Positions 19,712-27,945 of a stretch of 64,000 nucleotides of DNA are shown piece after piece. The DNA is from Lysobacter firmicutimachus (GTDB lineage Bacteria > Pseudomonadota > Gammaproteobacteria > Xanthomonadales > Xanthomonadaceae), in the NCBI RefSeq assembly GCF_037027445.1, contig NZ_JBANDL010000002.1, positions 5,216,001-5,280,000 on the forward strand, written 5' to 3'. Made by a program: the position numbers and the translations under genes. Positions within the stretch are counted from its first letter, which is position 1; every line of letters begins with the position of its first letter. Under the pieces are notes generated by a model. It did not search any database. It was not told the origin of the DNA and saw only the letters and a list, made by a program, of their open reading frames with translations.

Positions 19712-20472
19712 GCCTGCTGCAGAAAATCCTGACCCTGTTCCGCGGCACCGCGCACGAGGCCGGCCAGGCCGTGGTCGACGCCAACGCGCTGAAGATCCTC
19801 GACCAGGAGATCCGCGACGCCGGCAACGAGCTGATCCGCTCCAAGGAAGAGTTGACCAAGGTCATGGCCCAGCGCCAGCTGCAGGCCAACCGCAGCAAGG
19901 ACCGCTTCGCCAAGAAGGCCGAGTACGAGACCTACATCGCCGGGGCCCTGCGCCAGGGCAACGAGCAGCTCGCGCGCGAAGTCGCCGAGCGCCTGGCGAC
20001 CGTCGAAACCGACCTCAAGAACGACGAGCAGGCCATCGCCAGCTACGACGCCAGCATCAACCAGCTCAAGACCGCGATCACCGCGACCGAGCGCAAGCTG
20101 GCCCGGGTCAAGCAGCAGGTCGACACGGTCAAGGCCACCGAGGCGGTGCAGCGGGCCCAGACCGCGGTCGCCGCGCGCCATTCCGGCGCCACCGGCAAGG
20201 TCACCACCGCGCTGGACTCGCTGGAGCGCATCCAGCAGCGCCAGGCCGAACGCGGCGCGCGCCTGCAGGCGGCGGCGCAGCTGGAAGCCGAGAGCGGCGA
20301 CGGCGACCTCAACGCCAAGCTGGCCAACGCCGGCCTGCTGCCGGAATCGACCAGCGTCGACAACATCCTCGAACGCTTCCGCGAGAAGCCGGTGCAGCAG
20401 CTGGCCCACGAGCCGCTGTCGCTGCCGGCGATGGAGATCAAGGACGCCGAGCAGGTCGAGCGCAAGAACTGA
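19708..20472 (+). CDS. yjfJ: PspA/IM30 family protein, YjfJ-like
   Basis: The product is 254 residues and almost wholly coiled coil, beginning MSLLQKILTLFRGTAHEAG with an amphipathic helix, the classic ESCRT-III/PspA fold that binds and remodels the inner membrane. Residues ~25-215 are heptad-rich with many Gln, Lys and Ala. It overlaps the DUF2170 gene by ATGA, so the two are translationally coupled. No phage-shock regulators are nearby, which separates it from the classical psp operon. Confidence 0.92.
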   Translation: MSLLQKILTLFRGTAHEAGQAVVDANALKILDQEIRDAGNELIRSKEELTKVMAQRQLQANRSKDRFAKKAEYETYIAGALRQGNEQLAREVAERLATVETDLKNDEQAIASYDASINQLKTAITATERKLARVKQQVDTVKATEAVQRAQTAVAARHSGATGKVTTALDSLERIQQRQAERGARLQAAAQLEAESGDGDLNAKLANAGLLPESTSVDNILERFREKPVQQLAHEPLSLPAMEIKDAEQVERKN

Positions 20473-20483
20473 GACCGCCGCGC

Positions 20484-20652
20484 GTCGTCCCCGTGCAGGC
20501 GGGGGCGGCACGCGGTACGGAGAGGGTTCGCGATCCACGCGCCCCGGCGCTCGCCATTTCTGCCAACGCGGGGCCGGGACTGCGCGGCGGCACGAGTGCG
20601 CAGTCTCCGGATTCCAGGCTCTTGCCCGTCGTTCCCGCGCAGGCGGGAATGG
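20484..20652. repeat. Two REP-like palindromes behind yjfJ
   Basis: In the 444-base gap before the channel gene, two copies of a REP-like hairpin occur: GTCGTCCCCGTGCAGGCGGG at about 20485 and GTCGTTCCCGCGCAGGCGGG at about 20628. In the second, TTCCCGC (20632-20638) pairs with GCGGGAA (20643-20649). Such units are dispersed between genes in this group of bacteria. Confidence 0.55.
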
Positions 20653-20773
20653 CGGGCGGCATCGCGGCAGGGGCTGTGAAGTCTTCGGATCTGCGCCCGC
20701 GCGAAGACGGCCGGCCCAAAGGAGACGGCGCGTCCGAGCATTCGTCTCCGCCGCCGCGATAGCTGTAGTCTTC

Positions 20774-20837
20774 GCCGCAACCGCAACCGCAACCGCAGCC
20801 GCAGCCGCGACCGCGACCGCGACCGCAGCCGCGACCG
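20774..20837. repeat. Hexanucleotide tandem repeat
   Basis: Roughly ten tandem units of CCGCRA (CCGCAA, CCGCAG, CCGCGA variants) lie 80-140 bases before the channel start. The tract is imperfect. It could alter promoter spacing by slippage, but nothing proves this. Confidence 0.6.
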
Positions 20838-20916
20838 GCCCCGGACCGCGGCCAACCGCTTCCCGCCCCCCCGTTCCGCACCGCCCCACACGGACGTCAC
20901 CAGGCACCCGCTCAGA

Positions 20917-21966
20917 ATGATCGTCATCGGCAAGCTCTACCGCCTCGTCCGCGGCCACCTGCGTCGGATCAGCTGGGGCGTGGTCGCGACCGCGCTGGTG
21001 CTGCACATGGGCCTGACCTGGCTGCTGCTGGCCTGGGCCGGCGAAGCCAAGCTGATCGCAGCCGACGCCTTCCTCTACTACTACATGACCACGGCCAGCA
21101 CGATCGGCTACGGCGACCTGTCGCCGGGCTCGACCGCCGGCCGCTACGTCGTGGCCTTGTTCGTGATGCCGGGCGCGATCGCCCTGTTCGCCTCGGTGCT
21201 GGCCAAGACCAGCGCCAGCCTGCTGCATTTCTGGAAACGCCACCAAATGGGCAAGATGAGTTACGACGACCTGCAAGGCCACACCGTGCTGATCGGCTGG
21301 CATGGGCGCGAATCCGAGCGCCTGGTGCGACTGCTGCTGGCCGACACCCACACCGACGACGAGGGCATCGTGCTGCTCGCCGAAGGCCTGACCGAGAACC
21401 CGATGCCGGACCAGATCCGCTTCGTCGCGGTCGACTCCTATGCCGACTGCGGCGAGTACACGCGCGCCGCCTTGGCCGGCGCGGCACGGGTGATCGTGCA
21501 CGCGGCCGACGACGACCGCTCGCTGGCGGCGGTGTTCGCGGTCATGTCGCACCGACCGGCGGCGCACGTGGTCGCGCATTTCGACGCCACTGCCGCGGCC
21601 GATCTGGTGCGCAGCCATTACCCGCACATCGAGTGCACGCGCCCGCTGCATGTCGACGTGATCGCGCGCGCAGCGCAGGACGCCGGCAGTTCGCTGGTCG
21701 CCGGCGAATGGCTCGGCGCCGGCGGTCCGACCCAGTTCAGCCTGCAGGTGCCGGCCGACGCCGCGCCGGTCCAGGCCGGCAAGCTGGCCGGCGCGTTCCG
21801 CGCCCAGGCTGCGTTGTGGGTCGGCTACCGCGACGGCCGCAGCGCGGCGCCGGTGCTCAACCCGCCCGATCATGTCGAGATCGCGCCCGGCACATTGTTG
21901 TATTACCTTGCCGACGCCCGCATCGACGGACGCCGCGTGCCCTGGGCCGCGCTGGCGGCCGGCTGA
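20917..21966 (+). CDS. Potassium channel with RCK-like domain
   Basis: The product is 349 residues. Two membrane spans (VVATALVLHMGLTWLLLAW and VVALFVMPGAIALFASVL) flank a pore loop with the K+ filter TIGYGD (TTASTIGYGDLSPGS). A Rossmann-type RCK domain follows (GHTVLIGWHGRESERLV, later VHAADDDRSLAAVFA), then a C-terminal beta domain. It should form an inner-membrane tetramer gated by a cytosolic ligand. It lies between the yjfJ-like and yjfK-like genes on the same strand; E. coli lacks a channel here, so it seems a lineage-specific member of this stress operon. Confidence 0.9.
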   Translation: MIVIGKLYRLVRGHLRRISWGVVATALVLHMGLTWLLLAWAGEAKLIAADAFLYYYMTTASTIGYGDLSPGSTAGRYVVALFVMPGAIALFASVLAKTSASLLHFWKRHQMGKMSYDDLQGHTVLIGWHGRESERLVRLLLADTHTDDEGIVLLAEGLTENPMPDQIRFVAVDSYADCGEYTRAALAGAARVIVHAADDDRSLAAVFAVMSHRPAAHVVAHFDATAAADLVRSHYPHIECTRPLHVDVIARAAQDAGSSLVAGEWLGAGGPTQFSLQVPADAAPVQAGKLAGAFRAQAALWVGYRDGRSAAPVLNPPDHVEIAPGTLLYYLADARIDGRRVPWAALAAG

Positions 21967-22009
21967 GGCGAGTGCGGCGATACCGGGCCATGCGAGACGA
22001 GGGCAGGCG

Positions 22010-22675
22010 ATGAGTTGGTTGAAGGGATTGTTCGGCGGCAACGACAAGGCGCCCGCGAAGCCGGCGCTGCCGTTCGCGCACGAACTGCCGTTGGGGCTGC
22101 GGATCAACGGCCGGGTCGCGTTCGACACCATGATGTACCGCGCCCACCCGCAGGCCTGGAGCGCGCAGCTGCCCGAGGGCCACCAGGGGATTCCCTGCTA
22201 CGGTCACATCGACCTCGGCGGCGGCCATGCGCTGCACCGCTTCTACCTCGACGACGACGCCTACCTGCAGGTCAGCACCGCCAGCGGCCAGATCGAGGGC
22301 ATCAAGGCCTTCATGTTCCAGGAAACGGTGAACCCGCCCAACCAGGCCGCGTTCCAGCGTTTCATCCACGAACATCCGCACCTGGGCGCGGACCGGATCG
22401 AATACGCCGGCCGCACCTGGTACCGCGAGTTCGGCGATGGCGAGGCCGCGGCCAAGGTGCCGGCGGTGGTCTACGACGAGGTCCTGTACCGCCACGACCC
22501 GCCCCGCCGCGACGACGACCTGACCCATTACGCCATGCTCTACCGCCGCGAGGTGGCCGAGCCGGAGCGCGAGGAATTCCTGCTGGTCACCGCCGAGGAC
22601 TACGGCCCCAGCGAATTCGTCGTCACCTACGCGATCGGCCTGGACCTGACCACGGCCGACCTCGACATCACCTGA
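22010..22675 (+). CDS. yjfK: DUF2491 protein, YjfK-like
   Basis: The product is 221 residues, soluble, of the DUF2491 family (MSWLKGLFGG start, LPLGLRINGRVAFDT, HRFYLDDDAYLQV, TWYREFGDGE, HYAMLYRRE). Function is unknown; it occurs beside PspA-like, DUF350 and ATP-grasp genes. It follows the channel gene by 43 bases and GGGCAGG precedes the ATG. The open frame extends upstream into the channel gene without a ribosome site. Confidence 0.88.
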   Translation: MSWLKGLFGGNDKAPAKPALPFAHELPLGLRINGRVAFDTMMYRAHPQAWSAQLPEGHQGIPCYGHIDLGGGHALHRFYLDDDAYLQVSTASGQIEGIKAFMFQETVNPPNQAAFQRFIHEHPHLGADRIEYAGRTWYREFGDGEAAAKVPAVVYDEVLYRHDPPRRDDDLTHYAMLYRREVAEPEREEFLLVTAEDYGPSEFVVTYAIGLDLTTADLDIT

Positions 22676-22712
22676 GCGCCGCGCCGCTCGTTCTTTCGCC
22701 TCAAGGATCACC

Positions 22713-23120
22713 ATGGACGCCCCGATCACCGCCCACAGCTTCCTCAACTTCCTCGCCTACGCCGGCACCGGCATCGGCGTGCTGATCGCCGCCGCGGTGG
22801 CCGTGCTGCTGATCACCCCGCATCGCGAGCTGAGCCTGATCCGCGAAGGCAACGTCGCCGCCGCGACCGCGTTCTCCGGCACCCTGATCGGCCTGGCGCT
22901 GCCGCTGCATTCGGCGATTTCCAACTCGGTCAGCCTGATCGACGCGGCGATCTGGGGCGCGGTGTCGGTGGTGGTGCAACTGCTCGCCTTCCTGCTCGCG
23001 CGCCTGGTCCTGCCCAAGCTGTCGCAGCAGATCAGCCTGAACCAGGCCGCCGCCGGCATCTTCTCCGCCGGCGTGTCGATCAGCGTCGGCCTGATCAACG
23101 CCGCCGCGATGACCCCGTGA
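22713..23120 (+). CDS. yjfL: DUF350 membrane protein, YjfL-like
   Basis: The product is 135 residues with four membrane segments in two DUF350 repeats (FLAYAGTGIGVLIAAAVAVLLI; NVAAATAFSGTLIGLALPL; VSVVVQLLAFLLARLVL; AAGIFSAGVSISVGLI). AAGGA stands 6 bases before the ATG. It overlaps the next open frame at GTGA. The family is linked to PspA-type membrane stress systems; its activity is unknown. Confidence 0.9.
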   Translation: MDAPITAHSFLNFLAYAGTGIGVLIAAAVAVLLITPHRELSLIREGNVAAATAFSGTLIGLALPLHSAISNSVSLIDAAIWGAVSVVVQLLAFLLARLVLPKLSQQISLNQAAAGIFSAGVSISVGLINAAAMTP

Positions 23121-23128
23121 GCGATGCC

Positions 23129-23740
23129 ATGAATCCGACCCAGAGCAAGCGTTCGCGCCAGCTGCGGCTGGTGTTGATGGCGGTGGCCGTGCCGGCCGCG
23201 CTGACCGGCTGCGAGGACGAACCCAGCGGCAAGATCCTGACCGCGCGCGAAGAGTGCGCGGTGCAGACCGAAATCTCGGTCGCCGACTGCCAGGCCGCCT
23301 ACGAGAAGGCGCTGGCCGACCACGCCAAGCTGGCGCCGCGCTTCGAGAGCGAGCGCGAGTGCAACGACCAGTTCGGCGCCTGCCAGCCGGTGCCGCCGCA
23401 GTACGCCAACGGCAACCAGAACAGCTTCATGCCGCCGATGGCCGGGTTCCTGATCGGCTACGCCGTCTCGCAGGCGATGAACAGCGGCGGGGGCGGTTAT
23501 TACTACGGCGTGCGCGGCGTCTCGCCGCTGTACCGCGACTACCGCGGCGGCGGCTACCTGCGCCCCGGCGGCGAATACGTCGGCAAGAGCAGCGGCATGG
23601 TCCGCGGCAAGTACGGCGACACCGCCCTGCCGTCCCGCGCGGTGACCGTGTCGCGCGCCGGCTTCGGCTCCAGCGCCGCCGCGCGCGGCGGCTTCGGCGG
23701 CAGCCGCAGCAGCGGCAGCTCGCGCGGTTGGGGCGGCTGA
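23129..23740 (+). CDS. yjfM: DUF1190 lipoprotein, YjfM-like
   Basis: The product is about 203 residues. A basic start (QSKRSRQLRLVLM) and a lipobox-like AALTGC at about 27-32 predict a lipoprotein; the body has the DUF1190 cysteine pattern (AREECAVQTE, VADCQAAYE, RECNDQFGACQPV) and ends in a Gly/Ser/Arg-rich low-complexity tail. A GTG at 23117 that overlaps the DUF350 stop is an alternative start adding four residues. It is coupled to the DUF350 and ATP-grasp genes. Confidence 0.83.
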   Translation: MNPTQSKRSRQLRLVLMAVAVPAALTGCEDEPSGKILTAREECAVQTEISVADCQAAYEKALADHAKLAPRFESERECNDQFGACQPVPPQYANGNQNSFMPPMAGFLIGYAVSQAMNSGGGGYYYGVRGVSPLYRDYRGGGYLRPGGEYVGKSSGMVRGKYGDTALPSRAVTVSRAGFGSSAAARGGFGGSRSSGSSRGWGG

Positions 23741-23792
23741 GCGCCGCCCCCATCTCGAACCGCATCCGACCGACCACGGACGACCGCACCGA

Positions 23793-24980
23793 ATGAAGCG
23801 CATCGCCGCGACCCCGCGCCCGGACTGGCGCGAGCAGGCCCAGTCGCTGGGCTTCCATTTCCACACCATCGACGGCGCGCCGTACTGGGACGAGTCGGCG
23901 TACTACGCCTTCAGCCTGCGCCAGATCGAGGACGACATCGAGCAGCCGACCCAGGACCTGCACGACCTGGCGATGGGCCTGGTCGACGAGGTGGTCGGCT
24001 CGGAAGAACTGTTGCAACGGCTGGCGATTCCGCCGCAGTACTGGGACTGGATCGCCCAGTCCTGGCAACGCCGCGAGCCGCATCTGTACGGGCGCATGGA
24101 CCTGGCCTACGACGGCCGCGGCCCGGCCAAGCTGTACGAGCTCAACTACGACACCCCGACCTCGCTGTACGAGGCGGCCTATTTCCAGTGGCTGTGGCTG
24201 GAACAGGGCATCGCCGCCGGCACGCTCGGCACCGGCGCCGACCAGTACAACCGCATCCAGGAACTGCTGATCGAAACCTTCGGCAGCCTGGCCCGCGACA
24301 AGCGCATCGTCACCCCGGTGCATTTCGCCGCGGTCGAGGGCTCGGCCGAGGACCAGGGCACGGTGCGCTATCTGCGCGATTGCGCCGAGCAGGCCGGCGT
24401 CGACACCCTGGAGCTGAGCATCGAAGGCATCGGCCTGAGCGCCGAGGGGTGGTTCACCGACGCCGACGACCGGGTCATCCGCACCCTGTTCAAGCTGTAT
24501 CCGCTGGAATGGATGTTCGCCGAGGAGTACGGGGCCAAGCTCGCCGGCTCGCAGGTGCAACTGATCGAGCCGGCGTGGAAGGCGATCCTCAGCAACAAGG
24601 GCGTATTGCCGCTGCTGTGGGAGCGCCATCGCGGCCATCCCAACCTGCTCGAGGCGCATTTCGAGGACGATGCCGCGGCGCCGTTGCCGGCCGGCTGGGT
24701 GCGCAAGCCGCTGTTCTCGCGCGAGGGCGCCAACATCGAGCTAGTCACCGCCGACGGCCAGCGTCTGAGCAGCGACGGCCCCTATCGGGACGGCCCGACC
24801 GTCCGCCAGGCGCACCACGCCCTGCCGCGCTTCGACGGCGCCGACGGTGCGCCGAACTACCCGCTGATCGGCAGCTGGGTGGTGGCCGACGTCGCCGCCG
24901 GCATGGGCCTGCGCGAGGACGCCGGCCCGATCACCCAGGACAGCTCGCGCTTCCTGCCGCACGCGATCGTCGAAGACTGA
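23793..24980 (+). CDS. yjfC: Glutathionylspermidine synthase-like ATP-grasp protein, YjfC-like
   Basis: The product is 395 residues of the GSP_synth family: ATP-grasp motifs YGRMDLAYDGRGPAKLYELNYDTPTS-like core (residues ~97-125), VTPVHFAAVEGSAED, NKGVLPLLW, and KPLFSREGANIEL with the final GSWVVADVAAGMG. True glutathionylspermidine synthetase is bifunctional with an amidase; this and YjfC have only the synthetase half, so an unknown amide ligation is more likely. It ends the stress operon and is followed by a hairpin. Confidence 0.9.
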   Translation: MKRIAATPRPDWREQAQSLGFHFHTIDGAPYWDESAYYAFSLRQIEDDIEQPTQDLHDLAMGLVDEVVGSEELLQRLAIPPQYWDWIAQSWQRREPHLYGRMDLAYDGRGPAKLYELNYDTPTSLYEAAYFQWLWLEQGIAAGTLGTGADQYNRIQELLIETFGSLARDKRIVTPVHFAAVEGSAEDQGTVRYLRDCAEQAGVDTLELSIEGIGLSAEGWFTDADDRVIRTLFKLYPLEWMFAEEYGAKLAGSQVQLIEPAWKAILSNKGVLPLLWERHRGHPNLLEAHFEDDAAAPLPAGWVRKPLFSREGANIELVTADGQRLSSDGPYRDGPTVRQAHHALPRFDGADGAPNYPLIGSWVVADVAAGMGLREDAGPITQDSSRFLPHAIVED

Positions 24981-24998
24981 GCGCTTCGGCGCGGCATG

Positions 24999-25021
24999 GG
25001 ACGGCCGCTTCGCGGCCGTCC
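24999..25021 (+). terminator. Hairpin at the end of the yjf-type operon
   Basis: GGACGGCCGC, TTC, GCGGCCGTCC: a perfect 10-base stem with 3-base loop, 18 bases past the last stop. No U-run follows, so it may need Rho or serve as an mRNA end block. Confidence 0.5.
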
Positions 25022-25202
25022 ATACGCCGGCGCGTGGATTGAGCGAATTCCGCACTGCGGCCCAGTTTGGCCGTGATTGCGCCCGTGAAAGCCCGGGCCG
25101 CGATCCCTGGATGTATCGATGATCCCAGAGCGGGCCGGGCGGCCCGCCCGCGTCCGCCTCGCGGACCGGCGCCTCGATTCCAATCTCGGGAGTAAGGAAG
25201 CT

Positions 25203-26846
25203 ATGCGACTCGAATCCAAGCCGACCCCCCTCGCGACGGCCCTCGCGATCGCCGCTGCCCTGAGCGTCGCCGGCAGCGCCCAGGCCGCCGACCTCAAGTC
25301 CGCCACCGCAGCGCAGGCGCGCGGCCTGATCGGCCAGCACCTGGCGACGCTCCAGGCCGACGCCGGCGACGTTTTCCAGGTGCGCGACACCGTGGTCGAC
25401 CGCGACGGCACCGGGCACGTGCGCTTCGAGCGCAGCTACCGCGGCCTGCGCGTGATCGGCGGCGACGTCGTCGCCAAGACCCAGCGCGGGCAACTGCGCG
25501 CGGCCCAACTGACCCTGCGCAGCGCGCAGCGGCCGTCGCTGGTCGCGCGGATCGGCCGCGAGGCCGCCGCGATCGAGGCCGGCGCGCGCTTCGACGGCAA
25601 GCTGGTCCAGGTCCACCGCAACGAACGGGTGATCTACGCGCGCGGCGCGCAGCCGGTGCTGGCGTACGAGGTCACCCTGCAGGGCGAGGACACCCGCAAG
25701 CACTCCGGCTTCGTCACTTATTACGTCGACGCCACGAGCGGCAAGGTGCTGGACGCCCAGGACCAGTTGCAGACCGCGGCCGCGGTCGGCACCGGCAAGA
25801 CCTACTACTACGGCAACCTCAGCATCGCCACCGACCAGAAGAGCGCGACCAGGTTCGACCTGATCGACACCACCCGAGGCAACGGCGCGGTCTACGACGC
25901 CAAGGGCGCGGCGATCTCGAACCTGTTCGACATCCTGTTCGCGACCTGGGGCGCGACCCTGTTCACCGACACCGACAACACCTGGGGCAACAACGCGCTC
26001 AGCGACCGCGCCACCGTCGCCACCGACGTCCACTACGGCGTCGGCGCCACCTGGGACTATTTCAAGAACGTGCACGGCCGCAACGGCCTGTACAACGACG
26101 GCGTCGGCATCAAGAGCTACGCCCACACCAACTTCAAGCGCGCCGACGGCAGCACCACCGGGGTCAACGCCGCGTATTTCGCCCTGACCAAGGTGATGTT
26201 CTACGGCGACGGCGACGCCGCGCGCGGCTTCGGCCCGATCGTCGGCATCGACGTCGCCGGCCACGAGATGTCGCACGGGGTCAACGCCGCCACCGCCAAC
26301 CTGGCCTATTCCGGCGACGCCGGCGGCCTCAACGAGGCCAACTCGGACATCTTCGGCACCCTGGTCGAGTTCTACGCCAACCACCCCAACGACCCGGGCG
26401 ACTACCGGATCGGCGAAATCATGCGCAGCGGCGGGCTGGCCTTCCGCGACATGTACAACCAGGGCGCCGACGGCAAGTCGTTCAACTGCTACATCCCCGG
26501 CGGCTTCGATCCCAGCCAGGGCGCCGGCGGCGCGCACGACCCGCACTACACCTCCGGGGTCGGCAACCGCTTCTTCTATCTGCTCGCCGAAGGCGCGGTG
26601 GTGCCGGCCGGCTCCGGCCTGACCCCGGCCCAGCTGGTGTGCAACGGCGACACCGCGATCGCCGGCATCGGCCGCGATAAGGCCGGCAAGATCTGGTATC
26701 GCGCGCTGACCACCAAGTTCACCTCCAGCACCAGCTACCCGCAGGCGCGGGCGGCGACCCTGGCCGCCGCGGCCGAGCTGTACGGCGCCGGTTCGGCCGA
26801 ACAGACCGCGGTGGCGCGGGCCTGGAGCGCGGCCGCGGTCAACTGA
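25203..26846 (+). CDS. Secreted M4 (thermolysin-family) metalloprotease
   Basis: The preproprotein is 547 residues: signal peptide (TALAIAAALSVAGSAQA), an FTP/PepSY-type propeptide to about residue 190 (ERSYRGLRVIGGDVVAK, YEVTLQG), then the peptidase. Zinc ligands are in H354-E-M-S-H358 and E378 of NEANSD; NAAYFALTKVMFY before them and DPHYTSGVGN with the catalytic histidine after them are typical of M4. It is likely a general extracellular protease. AAGGA sits 5 bases before the ATG at 25203. It has no C-terminal proprotein domain. Monocistronic. Confidence 0.95.
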   Translation: MRLESKPTPLATALAIAAALSVAGSAQAADLKSATAAQARGLIGQHLATLQADAGDVFQVRDTVVDRDGTGHVRFERSYRGLRVIGGDVVAKTQRGQLRAAQLTLRSAQRPSLVARIGREAAAIEAGARFDGKLVQVHRNERVIYARGAQPVLAYEVTLQGEDTRKHSGFVTYYVDATSGKVLDAQDQLQTAAAVGTGKTYYYGNLSIATDQKSATRFDLIDTTRGNGAVYDAKGAAISNLFDILFATWGATLFTDTDNTWGNNALSDRATVATDVHYGVGATWDYFKNVHGRNGLYNDGVGIKSYAHTNFKRADGSTTGVNAAYFALTKVMFYGDGDAARGFGPIVGIDVAGHEMSHGVNAATANLAYSGDAGGLNEANSDIFGTLVEFYANHPNDPGDYRIGEIMRSGGLAFRDMYNQGADGKSFNCYIPGGFDPSQGAGGAHDPHYTSGVGNRFFYLLAEGAVVPAGSGLTPAQLVCNGDTAIAGIGRDKAGKIWYRALTTKFTSSTSYPQARAATLAAAAELYGAGSAEQTAVARAWSAAAVN

Positions 26847-26868
26847 GCCGCGACCCCGCCGAGGATGC

Positions 26869-26892
26869 GGCGGCCCGCTGCGGCGGGTCGCC
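26869..26892 (+). terminator. Weak hairpin after the protease gene
   Basis: GGCGGCCCGC and GCGGGTCGCC form a 10-base stem with one G-U pair and a 4-base loop, 22 bases after the stop; no U-run follows. Confidence 0.35.
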
Positions 26893-27123
26893 GTGCGGCG
26901 ACGGAAACCTTGCGCGGCGCCGCAAGCGTGCGCGCGGTCGCGGTCCGTAAGCGCGAAACCCGGCGCAGACGCTGCAGCCGGTGTTGCGCTATGCGATCCT
27001 GCCGGGCCGATCCGACGCGACCCCCGGCGCGAACGAACCGACCCGCATGAGCCAGCCCTGTCCGCCCGCTTTCCGTTCGCCCTGTCCGCCCGCCGAGCGC
27101 CGTCGCGCGATGGGAGGGCGGCG

Positions 27124-27888
27124 ATGAGCGCCGATGCCGCCGCGCTGGAGCCCGCCGTGGACGCGGCCGATCCGCGGTCCGGCGACGACGGTTTCGTGTT
27201 CGACGCCGGTGCCTTCGCCTGCGTCGCCGCCGGCCGCGACCTCACCGGTTACGCCTGCCGTTTCCGCAGCGACGGCTACCGCGACGATCTGTTCGCCGCC
27301 TATGCGATCGCCTGGCCGTCCCAGCTCGACCGCGCCGTGGTCAAGCGGCGCAGCGACTACCTCGCCGGGCGGATCTGCGCACGGCGCGCGCTGGTTGCGC
27401 TCGGCCTGGGCGCGGTCGACGTGCCGATCGGGCCGGACCGCGAGCCGGTGTGGCCGGCCGGGGTGATCGCCTCGATCTCGCACGCCGGCGACCGCGCCGT
27501 CTGCCTGGCCAGCGCCGACCCGCAGGTCGTCGGCCTGGGCATCGACATCGAGGGCCGGCTGCCGCCAGGCATGGCCGCCGACATCCGCAACGAGGTCGTC
27601 GACGCGGCCGAGTCGGCGGCGATCGAGGCCCATTTCGCCGACCCGGTGCAGGGCCTGGCGACCGTGTTCTCGGCCAAGGAAAGCCTGTTCAAGGCCTTGT
27701 TCCCGCAGGTCGGCGAGTTCTTCGGCTTCGAGGCCATGCGCATCGCCGGGCTGCAGCCGGGACGGATCGAGTTCGCCGCTACCCAGACCCTGGCGGCGAC
27801 GGTGCGCGAGGGCGACCGGTTCGCGGTCGACTATCTGCTCGACGGCGAGGATGTGCGCACCGTGGCCTGCGTGCTGCGCCGCGACTGA
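27124..27888 (+). CDS. Sfp/EntD-type 4'-phosphopantetheinyl transferase
   Basis: The product is 254 residues. Family motifs in order: KRRSDYLAGRICARRAL, PIGPDREPVWPAGVIASISHA, GIDIEGRLP with the Mg2+ aspartate and glutamate, and FSAKESLFKALFP. It moves phosphopantetheine from CoA onto carrier proteins, most often of polyketide or non-ribosomal peptide synthases. It lies directly before a PabAB gene, 57 bases away. GGGAGG precedes the ATG at 27124; the frame continues upstream but is not gene-like. Confidence 0.93.
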   Translation: MSADAAALEPAVDAADPRSGDDGFVFDAGAFACVAAGRDLTGYACRFRSDGYRDDLFAAYAIAWPSQLDRAVVKRRSDYLAGRICARRALVALGLGAVDVPIGPDREPVWPAGVIASISHAGDRAVCLASADPQVVGLGIDIEGRLPPGMAADIRNEVVDAAESAAIEAHFADPVQGLATVFSAKESLFKALFPQVGEFFGFEAMRIAGLQPGRIEFAATQTLAATVREGDRFAVDYLLDGEDVRTVACVLRRD

Positions 27889-27945
27889 GCGTCGGCCGCC
27901 GTCCGGTCCCGGCCCGGCGGCGCCGATCTGTACGACAATGGGCGG

